Source: Pseudomonadota bacterium (lineage in GTDB: Bacteria; Pseudomonadota; Alphaproteobacteria; Rhodospirillales; Magnetospirillaceae). Taken from it: a stretch of DNA of 64,000 nt. The DNA lies in assembly GCA_021793155.1 (NCBI GenBank), contig JAJYTF010000005.1:68203-132202 (forward strand). Reading direction: 5' to 3'. The notes beneath the pieces were generated by a model. The model had not been told where the DNA came from, searched no databases, and saw only the letters and a program-made list of their open reading frames with translations. Positions 63,049-64,000 of the stretch are shown here, piece after piece. Each line of letters begins with the position of its first letter. Position 1 is the first letter of the stretch. The position numbers were made by a program, and so were the translations under genes.

Positions 63049-63888
63049 TCATCGAGGCTTGGTATAACGCCCGAAGTCCCGACGATCGGTGACTTGGATA
63101 TGTTCGACCAGCCAGTCGCAAAGCTGGGCGCGCACCACGGTCTGCAGGTCCACCCGCCTGGACCTCACGTCGAAGATCAACCGATCCAGTTCGGCCAGCA
63201 GATCGCGGTGATGGGCCACGTGTTCGTTGGCCTCGGCGCCTCCGCGCAACCGCGCCTCTTCCTCGTGGAAATGATGCCAGGCGGCGCGGCGTAGCCGCTC
63301 CAGCAGCGCGTCGGCCTCGGCCGGGTCGTACCAGGCAGGCAGCCGCGCCAATGCGTTCACCGTATCGACCAGCCCCCGGTGGTGCTGATCGATCCATTTG
63401 ACGCCCAGTTCCAGTTCGGGGCCCCATGCGATCAGCGCCTCTTCGGCCGCATCCCCCGGTTGGCGAAGGGGCGGCAGGTCCCCCTCGATTTCCTCGATCG
63501 GATAATCGGCCAGGAAGCGCCTCATCGCCTTGAACATCTGGAACCAATGGATGCCTGAGCCGGCGGCGAAATCCATCAGGACCGAATCGATCCGGGCAAT
63601 CATCTCGGCATAATCGACCTGCCGCAGCTCGGTATCCTCGCACTCTCCATGCCGCCGCTTCGACTCTTTGGCAAAACACGCCACGGCCGCCTGGCGGAAT
63701 TCGGCAAGGCGCTGGGAAAGAAGGGCGGTTTCGGCGCCCAGCCTCCACAGATGGGCAATCTCATCGGCCCGCGCGGCCAATGCCTCGCGATCCTCGCTGC
63801 TGGCGGGACGCTCCCCCGCGGCTGGCTTCCCCGATGACGTCAGTGGCCGGATATTCACATTAGGATCCGAAGCTGCAACGGCAGCCAT
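63049..63888 (-). CDS. Hemerythrin-domain protein with degenerate N-terminal half
   Basis: 279 residues. The C-terminal half is a bacteriohemerythrin four-helix bundle with diiron ligands in IDQHHRGLVDTV, WHHFHEEEARL, EHVAHHRDLL and WLVEHIQVTDRRDFGRY (His-rich, Asp). The N-terminal half (residues about 35-120, AHLWRLGAETALLSQRLAEFRQAAVACFAKE...) is helical and similarly shaped but lacks the matching His, so it looks like a degenerate duplicate. It could sense or carry O2 or iron. No chemoreceptor is adjacent. Confidence 0.85.
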   Translation of the reverse strand: MAAVAASDPNVNIRPLTSSGKPAAGERPASSEDREALAARADEIAHLWRLGAETALLSQRLAEFRQAAVACFAKESKRRHGECEDTELRQVDYAEMIARIDSVLMDFAAGSGIHWFQMFKAMRRFLADYPIEEIEGDLPPLRQPGDAAEEALIAWGPELELGVKWIDQHHRGLVDTVNALARLPAWYDPAEADALLERLRRAAWHHFHEEEARLRGGAEANEHVAHHRDLLAELDRLIFDVRSRRVDLQTVVRAQLCDWLVEHIQVTDRRDFGRYTKPR

Positions 63889-64000
63889 CCAACATGAAAG
63901 CTGAGTGGCTTATCTGTTATTCAATAATGTCACAAGCCATCCATAAGGCCTATAACCACAAAATCAATGAGTGATAAGACCACGGGGGGTAGGGAAATTT
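63889..64000. other. Right end of the window, nothing recognised
   Basis: The last 112 bases are AT-rich and show no gene, RNA or repeat. They are probably upstream sequence of the hemerythrin gene and whatever lies beyond. Confidence 0.4.

Overview
The window is a GC-rich alphaproteobacterial chromosome segment, most consistent with the Rhodospirillales (Magnetospirillum/Phaeospirillum-like). This rests on a XoxF-type methanol dehydrogenase with a pqqA-C-D-E cluster, a chemoreceptor with a C-terminal PilZ domain, a hemerythrin protein, an isolated tRNA-Val gene, and REP-like palindromic repeats. Taxonomy is inferred from gene content only. No plasmid, phage or complete IS gene is visible. 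The only mobile sequence is a 123-bp palindromic element present three times.

Region 1 (0.5-18.2 kb) is a lanthanide/PQQ-dependent methanol and formaldehyde oxidation island with three arms. The left arm (+) carries a SsuBC-type ABC permease/ATPase, a PQQ-system substrate-binding protein, a YVTN beta-propeller protein, three uncharacterised exported proteins and a fused SoxYZ-like carrier. The middle arm (-) carries xoxF-xoxG-xoxJ plus a rhodanese-like Cys protein, then glutathione-dependent formaldehyde dehydrogenase and Gfa. The right arm (+) carries an AraC regulator, an ABC ATPase and ABC-2 permease of the PedBC type, then pqqA-pqqC-pqqD-pqqE. XoxF oxidises methanol in the periplasm, XoxG accepts the electrons, GSH-linked enzymes remove formaldehyde, and the Ped/Lut-like ABC parts are inferred to move lanthanide or a lanthanide-related ligand. 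pqqB is not in the cluster.

Region 2 (18.1-29.3 kb) has a periplasmic peroxiredoxin, a hexapeptide-repeat protein, a patatin-like lipase with an apparent ATT start, and an aromatic-catabolic operon (GST-zeta isomerase, FAH hydrolase, VOC protein, DUF2783, FAD monooxygenase, MBL-fold protein). Divergent to that operon are an EamA exporter and an IclR regulator. Two copies of the 123-bp element lie here.

Region 3 (29.4-47.3 kb) has a NIT-HAMP-MCP-PilZ chemoreceptor, tRNA-Val(GAC), N-formylglutamate amidohydrolase with an acetyltransferase, a lytic transglycosylase, a trehalose/glycogen block (otsB, glgC, glgA, otsA, glk), a YdcF/GGDEF/ParE-like/binding-protein run, and tex.

Region 4 (47.3-64 kb) has an outer-membrane MetA-like protein ended by the third 123-bp element, a TonB protein, nikR facing a NiCoT nickel transporter across a perfect NikR operator, RidA- and MaoC-like proteins, DUF445, a FemAB-like acyltransferase, a MacB/LolD-like ABC exporter with an HlyD adaptor, a complete livKHMGF operon and a hemerythrin protein.

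The most unusual points are these. All three copies of the 123-bp element begin or end in CTAG, and that CTAG supplies the TAG stop codon of the flanking gene. The lanthanide-type ABC system is split, and three uncharacterised exported proteins sit beside it. pqqB is missing, one gene lacks any ordinary start codon, and one MBL-fold enzyme lacks part of its metal motif.
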